The translations under genes and the position numbers were made by a program. Under the pieces are notes generated by a model, which saw only the letters and a program-made list of their open reading frames with translations, searched no databases and was not told the DNA's origin. A stretch of 36,588 nucleotides of DNA from positions 1 to 36,588 of the forward strand of contig JAIYCV010000043.1 in the NCBI GenBank assembly GCA_027487845.1. The letters run 5' to 3'. The stretch is from Flammeovirgaceae bacterium (lineage in GTDB: Bacteria; Bacteroidota; Bacteroidia; Cytophagales; Cyclobacteriaceae). How positions within the stretch are numbered: position 1 is the first letter of the stretch; each line of letters begins with the position of its first letter. This document shows, one piece after another, positions 33,762 to 36,588 of the stretch.

Positions 33762-36323
33762 ATGAGACCGAAATTTTACCTGGCATTTTTTTACTCTTTG
33801 TTAACGTTTGCAAACGCTTTTTCTCAAACAGATTTGTCGTATTATTTACCAGAAAAAATTTCGTACGATCAATCCATCCCAACGCCAAAATCAATTATTG
33901 GCCATGAAGTGGGCGAATGGCATGTGAGTCACGATCGCCTTGTAAACTACATGTACGCACTTGACAACGCTTCCGACCGAGTAAGCCTTGAACAAACTGG
34001 ATCAACTTACGAAGGCAGGCCGCTCCTACTTTTAACCATCACCTCGTCCAAAAACCATAAAAATATCGAGGCGATCAGAACACAGCATTTAAAATTAAGC
34101 GATCCCACTCAATCGGGAAGCGCAGATGTAAAATCAATGCCTGTAGTTTTTTATTTAGGATGCAGCATCCATGGCAATGAACCTAGCGGATCGAATGCCG
34201 GGCTTTTAATGGCTTACCACTTGGCCGCAGCGCAAGGACCAGAAATTGAAAAATACCTCGAAAACACCGTCATTCTGTTCGATCCGAGCTTCAACCCCGA
34301 TGCCCTCCACCGTTTTTCTACATGGGCAAATTCAAGAAGGAGTAAGCTAATTTCTACCGACCCCAATGACATGGAGCATAACGAAGCATGGCCGGGTGGC
34401 CGCACCAACCATTATTGGTTTGATCTTAACAGGGATTGGTTGGTGGCACAATTACCCGAAAGTCAAGCACGCATCAAAAAATTTCATGAATGGAAACCCA
34501 ATCTATTAACTGATCACCACGAGCAAGGAACTAATGCCACGTTCTTTTTTATGCCGGGCGAGCCTACGCGGGTCAATCCAATCACCCCTAAAAAAAATCA
34601 AGACATCACCCGCAAAATGGGCGAATATCATGCGAGAGCATTGGACGAGATTGGCTCTTTGTATTTTAGTCAAGAAGGATACGATGATTTCTACTATGGC
34701 AAGGGATCGACCTTCCCTGATGCAAATGGGGCGATAGGCATTTTATTCGAGCAAGCTAGCTCACGCGGCCATGCACAAGAAAGCGTAAATGGCGTGCTGC
34801 GATTCCCGTTTACCATTCGTAATCATTTTACCACCATGCTTAGCTCATTGAAAGCGGCAAATGAAATGCGCGAAGAGTTGCTAAACTACCAACGCGATTT
34901 CTATAAAACCGCTGTCGCTGATGCCGCCAAAGATCCCATCAAAGCATATATTTTCGGAAGCAAAGACAAAGCAAGGAGTTTTCATTTGGCCGAGATCATG
35001 AATCGCCAGAAAATTGATTTGTACCGACCCAGTTCTAACCAAACGATCAACGGCAAAAATTTTGAGGCAGAATCCAGTTTTGTAGTGCCTATGAACCAAA
35101 CTCAATACAAACTCATAAAAGGCATGTTTGATAAACAATTAAAATTTACAGACAGTCTTTTTTACGATATCTCCAGTTGGGTATTGCCGATGGCAGCTGG
35201 CGTAGATTATGAAGAACTCAAAACAGCACCGACACTGGGCGAAAAAATGAATGAACTTTCAATGCCTAAAGGTAAACTGATTGGCAAGGGAGATTATGCT
35301 TATGTAATTGAACCTTATGGATATTACACCCCGCGCGTTATCTATCAATTATTAAAAAATGGAATTAGAATAAAAGTTGCCACGGAACCTTTCTATCATC
35401 CTAACGGAAAGAAATTTGAACGAGGATCTATTTTGATTTCAGTAGATAACCAAGAAGTATTCCCGCAAGCATTAGAAGCCATGATGAAAGGCATTACAGA
35501 AAAAGATGGAATTGACGTTTTTGCGTTTAACACTGGCCTAGACTATAAAGGGGTGAGTCTGGGTAGTGGTTCGTTCATTACGTTAAAAAAACCAGAGATT
35601 GCGATCTTGGTGGAAGGCGGAGTTTCAGCCAATGATGCGGGTGAACTCTGGCATTTGCTGGATCAGCGATACGAAATACCAGTAACAATGTTGCCCTTGA
35701 ATCAATTCAATTCCGCGAACCTGAATCGATACACTACGATCGTTTTCCCTGCAGGAAATTATGCCTCCATCGCTGATGGCGCCAAAGAGAAATTAAGAAT
35801 CTGGCTTCAAAATGGTGGCGTTGCCATTGGTTTTGAAAATGCACTCACTTGGTTTCAATCGGCAGGGTTGGGCAAATTTGATATGAAAAAAGAAGACGAT
35901 AAAAAAGAAGCTAATACAAAAGCAAAGCCCTATGGCGACATTCAAAAAAGTGTAGGTGCCCAAGAAACAAGCGGATTGATAATTGAAGCGGATGTTGACT
36001 TAACTCATCCATTGCTTTACGGTTACTACACTTCAAAAATCCCGATGTTCAAATCCAACAACCTATACATGGAAAAAGGGAAAGGTGCTTATGCCAATCC
36101 GCTTACCTACGAAAGCAATCCATTAATTAGCGGCTATATTTCAAAGCCTAACTATACAAAGCTGAAGCAAACTTCGGGGATTGGCGTTTCTGTTCAAGGT
36201 AAAGGCAGAGTGATAGGCTTTACCGAAAACTTGGCGTTCCGTGCATTTTGGTTTGGCGCTAATAAAATGTGCATGAACGCCATCTTTTATGGAGGGCTAG
36301 TAAGTGCTGAAGCAGGAAGGTAG
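33762..36323 (+). CDS. Secreted M14-family zinc carboxypeptidase, large form
   Basis: This 853-residue protein has a signal peptide (1-22, ending NAFSQ) and an M14 metallo-carboxypeptidase domain with zinc ligands H137 and E140 (IHGNEPSGSNAG), the substrate-binding DLNRDW, the third ligand in LLTDHHEQGTNAT, and the general-base Glu probably in GILFEQASSRG. The C-terminal 450 residues include a glutamine-amidotransferase-like domain (about 600-720; TIVFPAGNYASIADGAKEKL) seen in the long Bacteroidota forms. It likely degrades peptides in the periplasm or outside. It diverges from the Oar-like gene across a 210-base intergenic region. Confidence 0.88.
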   Translation: MRPKFYLAFFYSLLTFANAFSQTDLSYYLPEKISYDQSIPTPKSIIGHEVGEWHVSHDRLVNYMYALDNASDRVSLEQTGSTYEGRPLLLLTITSSKNHKNIEAIRTQHLKLSDPTQSGSADVKSMPVVFYLGCSIHGNEPSGSNAGLLMAYHLAAAQGPEIEKYLENTVILFDPSFNPDALHRFSTWANSRRSKLISTDPNDMEHNEAWPGGRTNHYWFDLNRDWLVAQLPESQARIKKFHEWKPNLLTDHHEQGTNATFFFMPGEPTRVNPITPKKNQDITRKMGEYHARALDEIGSLYFSQEGYDDFYYGKGSTFPDANGAIGILFEQASSRGHAQESVNGVLRFPFTIRNHFTTMLSSLKAANEMREELLNYQRDFYKTAVADAAKDPIKAYIFGSKDKARSFHLAEIMNRQKIDLYRPSSNQTINGKNFEAESSFVVPMNQTQYKLIKGMFDKQLKFTDSLFYDISSWVLPMAAGVDYEELKTAPTLGEKMNELSMPKGKLIGKGDYAYVIEPYGYYTPRVIYQLLKNGIRIKVATEPFYHPNGKKFERGSILISVDNQEVFPQALEAMMKGITEKDGIDVFAFNTGLDYKGVSLGSGSFITLKKPEIAILVEGGVSANDAGELWHLLDQRYEIPVTMLPLNQFNSANLNRYTTIVFPAGNYASIADGAKEKLRIWLQNGGVAIGFENALTWFQSAGLGKFDMKKEDDKKEANTKAKPYGDIQKSVGAQETSGLIIEADVDLTHPLLYGYYTSKIPMFKSNNLYMEKGKGAYANPLTYESNPLISGYISKPNYTKLKQTSGIGVSVQGKGRVIGFTENLAFRAFWFGANKMCMNAIFYGGLVSAEAGR

Positions 36324-36460
36324 CTGGTGATCAGAAAAGACTTCTTGGCTGATTAAACTGATTTCAAAGTTTCCCAAATTGAAACAATGGATGAGTCTCG
36401 ATCTTTAAAAAAGACGGTTTTAGTTCATTTTCAGAGTTTGGCATAAGTATGGTTAACGTA
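36324..36460. other. Intergenic spacer between the carboxypeptidase gene and the right IS
   Basis: Nothing recognisable is seen in these 137 bases: no ORF, hairpin with T-run or clear promoter box. Confidence 0.5.
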
Positions 36461-36588
36461 TTAAACCCAGATTACGCATTAGAGAATTGAAATGGAAAAT
36501 TGACTGAATTGGATTGGTTCCAAAGGCCCTTGCACCACTCTCTTCTTTTCATGTTCAATGCGAGTTTAAGGGTGAATTGGTCTCCAAC
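36461..36588 (-). mobile_element. 3' end of a second insertion sequence copy, cut by the window edge
   Basis: TTAA at 36461-36464 is followed by ACCCAGATTACGCATTAG, the inverted counterpart of the terminal repeat at 99-116, with 19 of 22 bases matching over the whole TTAA-plus-repeat block. Inside lies the end of the transposase gene; its stop codon is within the terminal repeat itself. The element lies in the same orientation as the one at the left edge. Confidence 0.7.
36472..36588 (-). CDS. IS transposase, C-terminal 38 residues (partial, runs off window)
   Basis: The minus-strand frame enters from the window edge and ends in MKRREWCKGLWNQSN and a final FSNA before a TAA. The LALxMKRREWxxGLW block near the C-terminus is one I recognise from the same group of Bacteroidota DDE transposases as the N-terminal fragment at the left edge. 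The rest of the gene lies outside the window. Confidence 0.65.
   Translation of the reverse strand, partial: VGDQFTLKLALNMKRREWCKGLWNQSNSVNFPFQFSNA

Noticed and set aside
33421..33894. 157-codon minus-strand ORF over the start of the Oar-like gene
   Set aside because: It overlaps the receptor signal peptide and the start of the carboxypeptidase gene in other frames; the product looks random.
1..36588. The whole window as a composite transposon bounded by two IS copies
   Set aside because: A 36-kb segment with core genes such as cbb3 oxidase is unlikely as cargo; assembly breaks at a repeated IS explain the ends more simply.

Overview
The window comes from a Bacteroidota genome, most likely of the order Cytophagales. 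The signs are an Oar-like TonB-dependent receptor with a carboxypeptidase-regulatory N-terminus, a PorE-like TPR/propeller/OmpA protein, a fused CcoNO subunit of cbb3 oxidase, TAnnTTTG-type -7 promoter boxes and the lack of Shine-Dalgarno sequences. Both ends of the window run into the same type of insertion sequence. The 5' end of its transposase is at the left edge and the 3' end at the right edge, both on the minus strand. The window may therefore be a whole contig that stopped at a repeated IS.

Region 1 (1-7.4 kb) is mostly housekeeping or accessory: a ureohydrolase, an MFS-like transporter, a cold-shock protein, a TMEM175-type channel, an M50 membrane protease ending at a (CT)6 tract beside a coupled small ORF, a WalJ-like metallo-hydrolase, a secreted esterase and a small secreted protein of unknown function.

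Region 2 (7.4-23.6 kb) is a low-oxygen respiration island. It holds a universal stress protein gene, a soluble PAS histidine kinase whose PAS domain carries the FixL heme His and distal Arg at FixL spacing, and a response regulator fused directly to a Crp/Fnr DNA-binding module. After a PorE-like gene on the plus strand come, on the minus strand, ccoNO-ccoQ-ccoP-ccoG-ccoH-tauE/safE-like and, upstream of it, usp-ccoI-ccoS. A beta-CASP metallo-hydrolase diverges from the second usp gene. Three TGA-N6-TCA dyads sit in front of the kinase, ccoNO and the usp/beta-CASP pair. A simple model is that the kinase senses oxygen, phosphorylates the receiver-Crp fusion (FixJ and FixK in one protein), and this binds the three dyads.

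Region 3 (23.6-27.9 kb) holds the most unusual locus. Behind an MltF-like lytic transglycosylase are two genes I know only as uncharacterised membrane proteins. The first, with about 10 membrane segments, carries two motifs that match in order, spacing and residues the CuC and CuD copper sites of PmoC/AmoC, the C subunit of particulate methane/ammonia monooxygenase. The second has the layout of PmoB: a signal peptide giving a probable N-terminal His, a periplasmic domain, two membrane helices and a large periplasmic C-terminus, here with two H-x13/14-HLHP copper-like modules. I infer a divergent, undescribed copper membrane monooxygenase-like system.

Region 4 (27.9-36.3 kb) has a secreted ComEC-type metallo-hydrolase, a secreted glycerophosphodiester phosphodiesterase, a clear terminator, the Oar-like receptor and a large secreted M14 carboxypeptidase. 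No rRNA, tRNA or CRISPR array was seen.
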